A DNA stretch of 64,000 bases from Didemnitutus sp047777955 (lineage in GTDB: Bacteria; Verrucomicrobiota; Verrucomicrobiia; Opitutales; Opitutaceae). The notes under the pieces are model-generated. The model did no database searches. It had not been told where the DNA came from and saw nothing but the letters and a program-made list of their open reading frames with translations. The DNA is taken from the NCBI RefSeq assembly GCF_047777955.1, contig NZ_CP180537.1, positions 3,782,001 to 3,846,000 of the forward strand, in the 5' to 3' direction. Made by a program: the position numbers and the translations under genes. Positions 9,293 to 17,522 of the stretch are shown here, in pieces. Position 1 is the first letter of the stretch. Each line of letters begins with the position of its first letter.

Positions 9293-9750
9293 AGCCCCGC
9301 TCCCGCGCGTTCGTCCTCGGCACCCTGCTTTTCCTCTCCGCCTCCCTGCTCCGCGCCGCCGACGCCGCGCCGACGCCGGAGCAGACCGTCTCCGCCATCA
9401 GCGGGCTGCTGCGGGAGTTTCTCACGCGCGTCGACGATCCGGCGATGCACGCGCGGTTCTGGGCCGACGACCTCGTCTACACCAGCGGCAAGGGCGAGGT
9501 GAAGACCAAGGCCGAGATCGTGGCCGGCGTCGCCGCCGCCGCGCAGGCCTCCACCGCCGCCACGCCGCGCACGAGCTACGCCGCCGAGGACATCCGCGTG
9601 CGCCCCTACGGCGCCTTCGCCGCGCTGAACTTCCGCCTGCTCATCCGCAACCCCGACGGCACGCACTGGTATTCGCGCAACAGCGGCGCCTTCCTCTGGC
9701 GCAACGGCCAGTGGCAGGTCGTCACCTGGCAGGCCACGCGCGAGCCGTGA
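9289..9750 (+). CDS. Exported SnoaL-like/DUF4440 protein
   Basis: This 153-aa protein starts inside the stop of the chemoreceptor (ATGA overlap at 9289-9292). After a signal peptide (MKPRSRAFVLGTLLFLSASLLRA) comes an NTF2-like fold with the DUF4440 pattern: EFLTRVDDPAMHARFWADDLVYTS, KAEIVAGV, and the C-terminal strand NGQWQVVTWQATR. Family members are small cone-shaped proteins with a pocket, often of unknown ligand. The overlap with a chemoreceptor suggests a shared transcript, and a periplasmic ligand-binding helper is possible but unproven. Confidence 0.75.
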   Translation: MKPRSRAFVLGTLLFLSASLLRAADAAPTPEQTVSAISGLLREFLTRVDDPAMHARFWADDLVYTSGKGEVKTKAEIVAGVAAAAQASTAATPRTSYAAEDIRVRPYGAFAALNFRLLIRNPDGTHWYSRNSGAFLWRNGQWQVVTWQATREP

Positions 9751-9830
9751 GGCCCGGCGGGCGGCAGGCCGTGGACTGACGGCCGCGGACCGGATCCGCC
9801 CGATCGGCGCTCCGGCTTCCGTCCTCCAGC

Positions 9831-10961
9831 TCAGCCAAGCACCCGCCGCAGCGCGCGGTGGCACGCCGCCATCTCCTCGGGCAGGCCGATGCTGATGCGG
9901 GCCCAGTCGAGCAGCGGCGGGAACGGCCGTCCGACCTCGACGCCCTCCGCGCGCATCCGCGCGATGAATTCCGGCGCGGGCATCCCGGTGCGGAAGAAGA
10001 CGAAGTTGCCGTGCGGCACCGCGCACTCGCGGCCGAGCGCCTTCACCGCGGCGACCAGCGCCTCGCGGCCGGCCTGGATCTTCGCCCGCGTGGCGGCGAC
10101 GTAGGCCGCATCCTGCAGCGACGCGATCGCCGCCGCGATCGTCACGATGCTCAGGCTGCCGGTCATGCGCGCGCGGAGCGTCACGGCGAGCTTCTCCGGC
10201 ATCACCGCGTAGCCGAGTCGCATGCCGGCCAGGCCGAAGATCTTCGAGAACGTGCGCGCGACGACGACGTTGCGGCCCTCGACCGCGAGCGGCGCGCAGG
10301 TGCGCCCGGCGAAATCGTCCGTCAGCTCCAGGTAGGCCTCGTCGATGAACACCGTCGTGCGCTCCGCCTGCTCGCGCACGAAGCGCTTCAGCTCCGCCGC
10401 GTCGCACACGGTGCCGGTCGGGTTGTTCGGGTTGACGAGGTAGATGAGCGAGGTGCGCGGCGTCACCGCCGCGGCCATCGCGGGCAGGTCGTGCTCGAAC
10501 CGCGCGTTCAACGGCACGCGCACCGCCCGGCCGCCGACGCGGTCGGCGGCGTTGAGCAGCGCCATGTAGCTCGGGTGGGCGGCGACGATCTCGCCCCGCT
10601 CCAGGCCGAAGTGGAAGCCGGCCACGTCGAGGATCTCGCCCGAGCCGGCGCCCAGCACGATCTGCTCCGGCCGGCAGCCCTCGCGGCGCGCGATCAGCTC
10701 GAGCAGTTCGCGCTCCTCGGCATCGGCGTAGCGGAACGCCCGCTCGTTCGCCGCCTGCGCCATCGCGGCCTTCGCGGAGGCGGCGGGGCCGAAGGGATTT
10801 TCGTTGTAGTTGAGCCGGACGAGGCCGGAGGCGACGAGCGAGCGCCGCGGGGCGGCGGCGGGCGTTTGGGCGAGGAGCCGCGCGGGCGAGGCCAGCGCGG
10901 CGGCGGCGACGGTCGCGCCGGCGGCTTGCAGCCATTGCCGGCGATTGAGGAGCGTGGTCAT
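9831..10961 (-). CDS. Tat-exported histidinol-phosphate aminotransferase-like PLP enzyme
   Basis: The protein has 376 aa. It opens with a twin-arginine signal (LNRRQWLQAAGATVAAAALAS), then a fold-type I aminotransferase of the HisC group. Visible landmarks are LNYNENPFGP, the NPNNPTGT substrate/PLP motif, FIDEAYLEL, and the PLP lysine in TFSKIFGLAGMRLGY. HisC normally works in the cytosol in histidine synthesis, so a Tat leader is unusual. It implies that the folded, cofactor-loaded enzyme is sent to the periplasm. The substrate cannot be named; it is not in a his operon. Confidence 0.82.
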   Translation of the reverse strand: MTTLLNRRQWLQAAGATVAAAALASPARLLAQTPAAAPRRSLVASGLVRLNYNENPFGPAASAKAAMAQAANERAFRYADAEERELLELIARREGCRPEQIVLGAGSGEILDVAGFHFGLERGEIVAAHPSYMALLNAADRVGGRAVRVPLNARFEHDLPAMAAAVTPRTSLIYLVNPNNPTGTVCDAAELKRFVREQAERTTVFIDEAYLELTDDFAGRTCAPLAVEGRNVVVARTFSKIFGLAGMRLGYAVMPEKLAVTLRARMTGSLSIVTIAAAIASLQDAAYVAATRAKIQAGREALVAAVKALGRECAVPHGNFVFFRTGMPAPEFIARMRAEGVEVGRPFPPLLDWARISIGLPEEMAACHRALRRVLG

Positions 10962-11007
10962 GGGGAGGGGCGGGGGAAAATCGTCCGGACCGCGCCTCCC
11001 GCCACGC

Positions 11008-11871
11008 TCAACCCGGCGTGACGGGCGGCATGGCGTGCGGGTGGTCCTTCATCTGGTCGTTCGCGCAGTCGGCGCAGATGCCGTGGGTGAAGCGGATGCG
11101 GTCGCGCTTCTCGAAATATTCCTCCACCTGCTGCCAGTAGCCGTCGTCGTCGCGGACCTTCTTGCACCAGGCGCAGATCGGCAGGAGGCCCGACAGCGTC
11201 TCCACCTCCGCGCGCGCGCTGGAGAGCTCCTCGTGGCGCTGCTGGAGGTTGGCGATGAGGAGCGCCACGAACAGCGCCACCATGAAGAAGCTCACCTCGA
11301 GGTCGCCGAGGATCTGGATGGCATCGGCCACCTTGCTCCAGTCCCACCACGCCGACGCGAGGGCGAGCCCCATGCGCACGAGGTGGAAGGCGGCGTGCGC
11401 GAGGAAGACGTTCGCCGGCGCGACCGGCGAACGCCAGAAGAAGCCCGGCGCCTGCCGCAGCGAGAGGAAGGCCGAGACGGACAGCGCGCTCCAGATCGCG
11501 CCGTTGCAGAAGAGCCGCCACGGCGTCTTCTGCCCGAGCCAGAGGAAGAAGATCAGCGCCGCCGCGTGGAAGAGCACCACGCCGTTCAGCAGCAGCCACG
11601 GCCGCGTCTGCCTGGCCGTCGTGCGCGCGCCCAGCACGAGCGTCACGTGCCCGACGGTGACCATCAGCGTCGGGAAAAAGCGGCCGATAGTCTCCGAGAC
11701 CTGCGGGCGCATGGCGAAGAGCACGTCCGCCGCCATCATCGTCCACGCCGCGATCATCCAGGCCCGCATCGCGGGCGAGCGGCCCTGCGTCCGCCAGTAG
11801 TGGGTGGTCAAGCCGGCCAGAATCACGCTGATGACAATGTTCGTCAGGTAGATCGTCGATTCTTGGTCCAT
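11008..11871 (-). CDS. Seven-helix membrane protein with C-terminal Cys-rich PICAWCKKxRDD motif
   Basis: The protein has 287 aa. About seven hydrophobic helices fill residues 5-205, followed by a short coiled segment (LQQRHEELSSARAEVETL). The tail contains LLPICAWCKKVRDDDGYW and then HGICADCANDQM. This four-cysteine tail is known at the ends of many bacterial response regulators, PAS and GGDEF proteins, where it may bind a metal; its exact role is unclear. Here it is joined to a membrane sensor-like module with no kinase or cyclase domain. The gene lies downstream of, and on the same strand as, the GNAT gene. Confidence 0.7.
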   Translation of the reverse strand: MDQESTIYLTNIVISVILAGLTTHYWRTQGRSPAMRAWMIAAWTMMAADVLFAMRPQVSETIGRFFPTLMVTVGHVTLVLGARTTARQTRPWLLLNGVVLFHAAALIFFLWLGQKTPWRLFCNGAIWSALSVSAFLSLRQAPGFFWRSPVAPANVFLAHAAFHLVRMGLALASAWWDWSKVADAIQILGDLEVSFFMVALFVALLIANLQQRHEELSSARAEVETLSGLLPICAWCKKVRDDDGYWQQVEEYFEKRDRIRFTHGICADCANDQMKDHPHAMPPVTPG

Positions 11872-11972
11872 GGCCCGGGTTGCCGGTCAGCTTGCAGCCC
11901 GCCGCCCGCTTGGAAAGCGGTTAATTGCCCGTTCCGCCCCGGCCTCTTCGCCGGGGTGGCGCCCGGCGGCGC

Positions 11973-12484
11973 TCAGGCGAGGTCGCGCGCGTAGTAGCGC
12001 AGCGGCTCGTGTTTCGGCGGCAGCGTGATCTCGCGCTCGAAACGCAGGCCGAGCTTCTCGAGCACGCGGATCGACGCGGCGTTGCCCGCCAAGGTGATCC
12101 CGGCGATGCGGCGCAACCCGAAGGCCTCGCGTCCGTGCGCCACCACCGCCGCCGCCGCCTCGCCGGCGTAGCCGAGCCCGCAGTGCTCGGGCAGGAAGGC
12201 GAAGCCGACGTCGACATCCGGCACGGTATCGCGCCGCAGCAGACCGCACATGCCGACCGGCGCACCGTCCGGGCGCCGCGCCACGTGATACAGCCCGAGG
12301 CCGTCATGCCGCGCGTAGCTCGCGAGCGGCCCGGCCGTGAGGTAGCGCCGCGCGTCCTCCTCCGTGCGCACCCCGCGGTCGCCGATGAAGGCGAGCCAAC
12401 CGGGCGTGTTCAGCAGGGCGACGATGAAGGGTGCATCCTCGAGCGTGAAGCGGCGCAGCCGCAGGCGGGGGTTTCGAGCAGCAT
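11973..12484 (-). CDS. GNAT (RimJ/RimL-type) N-acetyltransferase, frameshifted as assembled
   Basis: The ATG at 12484 gives MLLETP, and the continuation RLRLRRFTLEDAPFIVALL is found in the next frame. One missing base in the G run at 12467-12471 explains the break. The remaining frame reads on as a RimJ/RimL-type acetyltransferase with VGMCGLLRRDTVPDVDVGFA, then HCGLGYAGEAAAAVV (acetyl-CoA loop) and a C-terminal NAASIRVLEKLGLRFER. Restored length is 170 aa, normal for the family. These enzymes transfer acetyl from acetyl-CoA to protein N-termini or small amines. I judge the break an assembly error (see findings). Confidence 0.8.
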
Positions 12485-12513
12485 GGGAAAACGTCGGTGC
12501 GCCGCACCCGGAG

Positions 12514-13197
12514 TCAACGGCCGCGCAGCAGCGCGCGGGTCAGGACCACGTGTCCGAACAAGGCGCCGCCCACGCAGACCGGCCCGATCAGCGCGTAGGG
12601 CAGGTGGAACGCCAGCAACAGCGGCGGTTGCTGGTCCCAGCCGACGGGCAGCGGCGAGGAGAGCACGGCCACCCGGATGACGTTCAGCAGGAGCAGGAGA
12701 CCGACCACGTTGGCGCCCCAGGCCACGCCCCGCCGCCGCGCCACGAACGGCGCCGCGCCCAACGCCACGAGGCCCGCCACGATGTCCCAGTTCTGCCCCG
12801 TCCAGGTCATGGTCGCCGGGATCGTCCCCTGCCCCGCCCACGCGTGCAGCACGAGCTCGAGCGGCAGACGGAACGCCTGGAATGCCACCAGCGCGGTCAG
12901 CGGCACCGCCCCGGCGAAGCGCGCGCCGAGCGGCGACAGGCCCGCGCCGACCGACACGAGGAAGATGCCGCCGAAGAACACCGGCAGCCCGTGCAGCGGC
13001 AGCGCGGCGAGCTTCCCGCTCGCCACCCCGGCCGCCAGCAGGCCGATCCACGCGCCCAGTCCCAGCGCGACGCCGAGGAACCGGCCGCGCGCGTCCGCGA
13101 AGGCGCGCTGCGCGGCGGCGAGGAAGGCGAGTAGGACGCCGATGACGACGACCAGGAAGGCGGCCACCGAACCGGGGCTGGCGGGCGTGAATTCCAT
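12514..13197 (-). CDS. Polytopic membrane protein, unknown function
   Basis: This 227-aa protein has about seven hydrophobic helices, for example VAAFLVVVIGVLLAFLAAA, LGAWIGLLAAGVASG, NVVGLLLLLNVIRVAVLSS and PYALIGPVCVGGALFGHVVL. It contains the conserved-looking pair FRLPLELVLHAW and TGQNWDIVAG, which recur in a family of uncharacterised bacterial membrane proteins. The ATG at 13197 is preferred to the in-frame upstream start at 13245. No enzymatic motif was recognised. Confidence 0.65.
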   Translation of the reverse strand: MEFTPASPGSVAAFLVVVIGVLLAFLAAAQRAFADARGRFLGVALGLGAWIGLLAAGVASGKLAALPLHGLPVFFGGIFLVSVGAGLSPLGARFAGAVPLTALVAFQAFRLPLELVLHAWAGQGTIPATMTWTGQNWDIVAGLVALGAAPFVARRRGVAWGANVVGLLLLLNVIRVAVLSSPLPVGWDQQPPLLLAFHLPYALIGPVCVGGALFGHVVLTRALLRGR

Positions 13198-13304
13198 GGC
13201 GCCGGACTCCAGCGGCCCCCACCGCGTCAGGCAAACCCCAAGCACGGATTCTAGCCGGAAGGCGAAACGGCGGGCGCGGCCTTGCCGGCCGCCTGCCGCC
13301 GGCC

Positions 13305-13481
13305 ATGCTCGCGGGCGTGAAGAAGCCGACCGCCGAGCAACGCCAGCGCATGTGCACGCGGAAGCGCCGCTACCGCACGCAGGCGGACGCGCTCGATGCG
13401 GCGCTGCTCGCCGGCGTCGCGCGGCAGCGCAGCGCCTACCGCTGCCCGCTCTGCGGGCTCTGGCACCTCACGAGCGCCTGA
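13305..13481 (+). CDS. Small Cys-containing protein (58 aa), possible zinc ribbon
   Basis: This short reading frame is MLAGVKKPTAEQRQRMCTRK...YRCPLCGLWHLTSA. It has an internal alternative GTG start at 13317. The ending aYRCPxCGxWHLT is a pattern seen in small bacterial and phage zinc-binding proteins: two cysteines plus His, with a third Cys near residue 17. The basic middle (TRKRRYRTQ) suggests nucleic-acid contact. It fits tightly between the divergent membrane-protein gene and the convergent OsmC gene. Function is unknown. Confidence 0.55.
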   Translation: MLAGVKKPTAEQRQRMCTRKRRYRTQADALDAALLAGVARQRSAYRCPLCGLWHLTSA

Positions 13482-13492
13482 CGCGCCCGCGC

Positions 13493-13918
13493 TCAGGCCA
13501 GCGTCGCCGTGAGCGAGATCTCGGCGTTGAGCACGCGCGAGACCGGGCAGTTGGCCTTCGCCTTGGCCGCGATCTCCTGAAACTTCTCCGGCGTGATGCC
13601 CGGCACCTGCGCCTTCAGGGTCAGGTGCGAGGCGGTGATCGTCCAGCCCTTCGGCGGGACGTTGTCGAAATTCAGCTCGGCGCTCGACTCGAGCCGCGCC
13701 GGCGTGAAGCCCGCCTCGCCCAGCGCGGCGGACAACGCCATCGCGAAGCAGCCCGCGTGGGCCGCGGCGATGAGCTCTTCGGGGTTGGTCCCGGCGCCCG
13801 ACGCGAAGCGCGAGCCGAACGAATACTCGGTGTTCTTCAACGCGCCTCCCGGCGCGGTCAGCGAGCCCTTGCCTTCCTTGAGCGAACCTTGCCAGACGGC
13901 GGATGCGGTGCGTTTCAT
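13493..13918 (-). CDS. OsmC/Ohr family peroxiredoxin-like protein
   Basis: The protein has 141 aa. It carries the two reactive cysteines of the OsmC family, one in NPEELIAAAHAGCFAMALS and one in KAKANCPVSRVLNAE. The N-terminal Arg and surrounding strands are also typical (MKRTASAVWQGSLKEGKG). OsmC proteins reduce organic hydroperoxides in the cytosol. The early GSRFASGAGTNPEEL segment favours the OsmC rather than the Ohr branch. No promoter was identified; the convergent small gene ends 12 bp away. Confidence 0.88.
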   Translation of the reverse strand: MKRTASAVWQGSLKEGKGSLTAPGGALKNTEYSFGSRFASGAGTNPEELIAAAHAGCFAMALSAALGEAGFTPARLESSAELNFDNVPPKGWTITASHLTLKAQVPGITPEKFQEIAAKAKANCPVSRVLNAEISLTATLA

Positions 13919-14001
13919 GCTCGCGATCGCCGCCGGAATTTTCGTTTTCGCAAGCCGCGGCCCGCTTGCCAGCGCCGCGACCGCTCCTCAACCTGCGCGC
14001 C

Positions 14002-14409
14002 GTGCGGGCCTCCGTCCTCGTCCTTTTCCTGTCGCTCTCCGCGCTGCTCGCCGGCTGCGGCAGCCTGGTGTTTCACCTGCCCGGTCACTCGGCGCGGCAG
14101 CACACCGCGCCGCTCCAACTCGCCCCGGGCGCGCGCCAGCTCGCGCTCGAGACGCCCGCGCGCCTGCCCGTCCCGGGCGGCTTCGCCCTGGGGCTGGTGA
14201 GCGAGGATCCCGCGATCGCCGCAGTCGAGACGCGCGACGGCGCCGGCGGCGCCTCCACCTGCACGCTCGTGGCCCGCGCGCCGGGCGAGACGACCGTGCA
14301 CTACGTCAACCGCTTCACCGTGCCGCGCGACGAGGCCGCCGTCGCCGCCCTGCCGCGCGAGGAGTTGCGCGAGCGCTCGCTCGGCGCCTTCCGCGTGACC
14401 GTCCGCTGA
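14002..14409 (+). CDS. Lipoprotein of unknown function
   Basis: The protein has about 135 aa. A GTG start gives a short basic N-terminus, a hydrophobic core and a lipobox LLAGC (ALLAGCGSLVF), so the mature protein is lipid-anchored. The mature part reads like an Ig or chagasin-like beta-sandwich: APLQLAPGARQLALE, VSEDPAIAAVETRDG, then CTLVARAPGETTVHYV. That resemblance is weak. Its stop is two bases before the ATG of the L,D-transpeptidase gene, so the two form one transcription unit and an envelope role is likely. Confidence 0.65.
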   Translation: MRASVLVLFLSLSALLAGCGSLVFHLPGHSARQHTAPLQLAPGARQLALETPARLPVPGGFALGLVSEDPAIAAVETRDGAGGASTCTLVARAPGETTVHYVNRFTVPRDEAAVAALPREELRERSLGAFRVTVR

Positions 14410-14411
14410 CC

Positions 14412-15383
14412 ATGCGCCGCTGGCTCGCCCTCGCCCTCGCCTTCACCCTGGCCGCCTCGCTCCGCAGCCAGGAGGAAAACCCCGCCGCCGCACCGGCCGA
14501 GGAGGCCGCCGCGCCCGAATTCAAGGCCCGGCCCGTGCAGAACCTCCTCGAGGCGCAGGTCGAGCTGCACCGCCGCGGCTTCTCCTGCGGCTCGATCGAC
14601 GGCGTGCGCGGCGCGCAGACCGCCGCCGCCCTCAAGGCCTTCCAGCGCAGTCTCGGCCTGCGGGAATCCGGCGAGCTCGACCGGGCCACCCGCGAGGCGC
14701 TCGTGCTGGACGAGGAGCCGCTGGGCGAGCACACGCTCACGGCCGAGGAACTCGCCTCGCTCCACCCGGTGCCGGACACCTGGGTGGGCAAGTCCGAGCT
14801 GGAGCGCCTCGGCTACGCGACGGCGATCGAGCTCGTCGCCGAGCGCCACCGCGCGAACCCGAAGCTGCTGCGCCAGCTCAACCCCGACGTGAACTGGGAC
14901 GACCTGCTCCCCGGCGCCGTGCTCAAGGTCCCGAACGTCGGCACCGTGATCCTCGACGTCCGCGCCGCGCTGCTCCACGTGCGGCTCGCCGAGCGCGAGC
15001 TCAACGTCACCGACGCCGACGGGAAGATCGTCGCCCATTTTCCGGTCAGCATCGCGAAGATGGCGGAGAAGCGCCCCGTCGGGCAGCTCACGATCAAGGT
15101 CGTGATCCCCGACCCGAACTACACGTTCGATCCCGCGGTGTTCCCCGAGTCGGCCGAGGCGCAGACGCTCGACCACAAGCTGATCTTGCCGCCGGGGCCG
15201 AACAATCCCGTCGGCGTGGCCTGGATCGGCCTCGATCGCCCGGGCTACGGCATCCACGGCACGCCCGAGCCGGAAAAGGTCGGCCGCACCGAGTCGCACG
15301 GCTGCTTCCGCCTCGCCAACTGGGACGCGCGCACGCTGCTCGCGCTGGTCGAGGTCGGGATGCCGGTGATCGTCGAGCCCTGA
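14412..15383 (+). CDS. L,D-transpeptidase (YkuD) with peptidoglycan-binding and LysM-like domains
   Basis: The protein has 323 aa. A signal peptide (MRRWLALALAFTLAASLRS) leads to a PG_binding_1 repeat (QVELHRRGFSCGSIDGVRGAQTAAAL), a LysM-like segment (LVAERHRANPKLLRQLNPDVNW) and a C-terminal YkuD domain. The catalytic region reads GIHGT, then SHGCFRLANWD, with the nucleophile Cys in HGC and the expected His and Arg. These periplasmic enzymes make 3-3 cross-links in peptidoglycan or attach proteins to it. It is paired with the lipoprotein gene directly upstream. Confidence 0.9.
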   Translation: MRRWLALALAFTLAASLRSQEENPAAAPAEEAAAPEFKARPVQNLLEAQVELHRRGFSCGSIDGVRGAQTAAALKAFQRSLGLRESGELDRATREALVLDEEPLGEHTLTAEELASLHPVPDTWVGKSELERLGYATAIELVAERHRANPKLLRQLNPDVNWDDLLPGAVLKVPNVGTVILDVRAALLHVRLAERELNVTDADGKIVAHFPVSIAKMAEKRPVGQLTIKVVIPDPNYTFDPAVFPESAEAQTLDHKLILPPGPNNPVGVAWIGLDRPGYGIHGTPEPEKVGRTESHGCFRLANWDARTLLALVEVGMPVIVEP

Positions 15384-15466
15384 CCGCATCGGGGATTTTC
15401 CCGAGGACGGCGCCGCCAAGTGGGGCACGCAGGAAACCTTTTCCCGGCGCCGGCGTCTCACGCCGC

Positions 15467-15991
15467 ATGAAACCGCTCCGCCTGTTTCTCCTCGCCGCCC
15501 TGGGTGGCGCCGCCGTCACCACGGCGCGCGCCGACATCGACGTCACGATCTCGGCCGACATCCGCCTCGGTCGCGTCGTCGCCCCGCCGCCGCCGGCCAT
15601 CGAAGTGGTCGATGTTCCCGCGCCCAAGGGCCCGCCGCCGTGGGCCCGCCACGGCTGGTTCACGCGCGAGCGCGTCTACTATTTCTACCCGGAGGCGGAG
15701 GTCTATTACCGGCCGGCCGACCGCATGTGGTTCTACGCCGACCACGGCGCGTGGCGCATGAGCATCGAGCTCCCGACCTGGGTGCGCGTCGACCTCGGCC
15801 ACAACGTCCAGCTCTCGATGGGCACCGACCGGCCGTTCGAGCGGCACCGCGAGGTGGTCGTCTACTACCCGCGCACCTACTTCACGCACGTCCGCATCAA
15901 GGGCCCGCCGCCCGGCCACGCCGAGCCGCGCGGACGCGACCACGACGACGACCACGGTCACGGTCGCGGCAAGGGTCGCGACCGGCACTGA
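15467..15991 (+). CDS. Exported Pro/His/Arg-rich protein, unknown function
   Basis: This 174-aa protein has a signal peptide (MKPLRLFLLAALGGAAVTTARA). The mature domain is aromatic: RHGWFTRERVYYFYPEAEVYY, then MWFYADHGAWRMSIELP. The tail is very rich in Asp, His, Arg and Gly (RGRDHDDDHGHGRGKGRDRH) and looks metal-binding or polyelectrolyte-like. A family of small bacterial envelope proteins with the YYYPxxxVYY pattern exists but has no known function. A hairpin terminator follows the gene. Confidence 0.65.
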   Translation: MKPLRLFLLAALGGAAVTTARADIDVTISADIRLGRVVAPPPPAIEVVDVPAPKGPPPWARHGWFTRERVYYFYPEAEVYYRPADRMWFYADHGAWRMSIELPTWVRVDLGHNVQLSMGTDRPFERHREVVVYYPRTYFTHVRIKGPPPGHAEPRGRDHDDDHGHGRGKGRDRH

Positions 15992-16014
15992 GCCGCGCCG
16001 CCGCGGGAAAATCC

Positions 16015-16037
16015 GAGCCCGCCCGCGCGGCGGGCTC
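16015..16037. terminator. Hairpin between convergent genes (possible bidirectional terminator)
   Basis: GAGCCCGCC at 16015-16023 and GGCGGGCTC at 16029-16037 form a perfect 9-bp stem with a 5-nt loop, followed by GTTCGTTTGG. It sits between the stops of the exported-protein gene and the PLP-lyase gene, and could serve both strands. The T stretch is broken by a C and a G. Confidence 0.6.
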
Positions 16038-16052
16038 GTTCGTTTGGCCGCC

Positions 16053-17318
16053 TCACATCTGATCGAGCGCCTGCCGGAGGTCCCAGATCAGGTCGTCGGC
16101 GTTCTCGATGCCGATGGAGATGCGCACGAGGTCGTCGGAGACGCCGCTCGCCTGCTTCGCCTCGGGCGTGAGACCCGAGTGCGTCATGGCCGCCGGGTGC
16201 TGCGCCAGCGACTCGGTCGAGCCGAGCGACACCGCGAGCTTGATGACCTTGAGCGCGTCGAGGAAGCGGAACGCCTCGGCCTCGCCGCCCTTGACGAAGA
16301 GCGAGATGAGCGAGCCCGGCCCCGTCTGCTGCTTCCGGTAGATCGCGTATTCGGGATCGGCGGGCTTCAGCAGGCCGAGGAAGCCCACCGCGCGCACCTT
16401 CGGGTGCGTGACGAGGAACTCGGCGCACTTCTGCGCATTCGCCGCCGCGGCCTCGGCGCGGATCTTCAGCGTCTCGAGCGAGCGCGTCAGCAGCCAGGCG
16501 GTGTGCGGATTGGGCATGCCGCCGAGGCTGTTGCGCAGGCCCGCCGTGGCCTTGAGCAGCGCAAAGTCGTTCGCCAGCACCACGCCGCCGACGACGTCGG
16601 AGTGGCCGCCGATGTATTTCGTCGCGGAGTAGATCACGACGTCGGCGCCGAACTTCGCCGGCTGGCAGAACACCGGGCCGGCGACCGTGTTGTCGACGAG
16701 GATGAGCACGCTGCGGCCGTCGGCCGTCCGGTGCGCGGCGGTCGCCTCGCGCATCGCGGCGAGGTCGGTGAGCTTGTTGTTCGGGTTGGCCGGGGTCTCG
16801 ATGAAGACCGAGCGCGTCTTCGGCCCGAGCAGCTTCTTCGCCTCCTCCACCGCCGTGATGCCGGCGTGGATGAAGTGCGACTTGATGCCGAACTTCGTCA
16901 GGAAGCCGCGCATGAACGTCTCCGTGCCGCCGTAGAGCGGGGCGCACACGATCATCTCGTCGCCGGGGTTGTGCGTCGCGAGCAGCGCCGTGCTGATCGC
17001 GGCCATGCCGCTCGAGAAGCTCAGCGCGCCGCGCATGCCCTCCCACATCGCCATGCGGTCCTCGAAAATCTCGAGGTTGGGGTTGTTGAAGCGCGAGTAG
17101 ATCAGACCCGCCTGGTGCTTGCCCGTGGGCGCGCCGCCCTCGCCGCGCATCCAGGCGAAGAATTTCTTGCCGTCCTCCGACTTCTTGAACGCGAACGTCG
17201 AGGTGAGGAACACCGGCGGCTTGACGGCGCCCTCGCTGAGGAAGGGATCGAAGCCGAGGCTGAGCGCGAGGGTTTCGGGGTGAAGGCGGGCGGATTCTTC
17301 GGGAGTCAGCTTGGACAT
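16053..17318 (-). CDS. Cys/Met metabolism PLP-dependent enzyme (methionine gamma-lyase/cystathionine gamma-synthase family)
   Basis: The protein has 421 aa. The family pattern is clear: IYSRFNNPNLEIFEDRMA near the start, LSFSSGMAAIST, APLYGGTETFM, IETPANPNNKL, and the PLP lysine in YSATKYIGGHSDVVGG. A SLGSTESLAQHPAAMTHS segment marks the C-terminal domain. Members make or break C-S bonds of cystathionine, homocysteine or methionine; sequence alone does not separate them, and the N-terminal insert around FAWMRGEGG is longer than in classical MetB. The ATG at 17318 gives MSKLTPEES. No SAM riboswitch was recognised upstream. Confidence 0.85.
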   Translation of the reverse strand: MSKLTPEESARLHPETLALSLGFDPFLSEGAVKPPVFLTSTFAFKKSEDGKKFFAWMRGEGGAPTGKHQAGLIYSRFNNPNLEIFEDRMAMWEGMRGALSFSSGMAAISTALLATHNPGDEMIVCAPLYGGTETFMRGFLTKFGIKSHFIHAGITAVEEAKKLLGPKTRSVFIETPANPNNKLTDLAAMREATAAHRTADGRSVLILVDNTVAGPVFCQPAKFGADVVIYSATKYIGGHSDVVGGVVLANDFALLKATAGLRNSLGGMPNPHTAWLLTRSLETLKIRAEAAAANAQKCAEFLVTHPKVRAVGFLGLLKPADPEYAIYRKQQTGPGSLISLFVKGGEAEAFRFLDALKVIKLAVSLGSTESLAQHPAAMTHSGLTPEAKQASGVSDDLVRISIGIENADDLIWDLRQALDQM

Positions 17319-17522
17319 GGCGCCATGCCATATGACACGGCAACGCGAGGCAAGAACGACCTTCGCCGACCCGCCGCGAGCGAAACGGGGCGAACCGCCA
17401 CCCCGGCTGGCAGCGGCCGATCGCCCGCCGCGGCGACCGCTGCAGTATGACATGCCCGTCGCGCCGGATGGGCGCCGAATCGCGCTTCCCTCGCCCGGGG
17501 CAATTTGGTCCATTGCCCGGCC

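Noticed and set aside
17319..17522. Possible SAM or SAH riboswitch before the Cys/Met PLP enzyme
   Set aside because: No match to the conserved cores of the known classes; only GC-rich dyads were seen.
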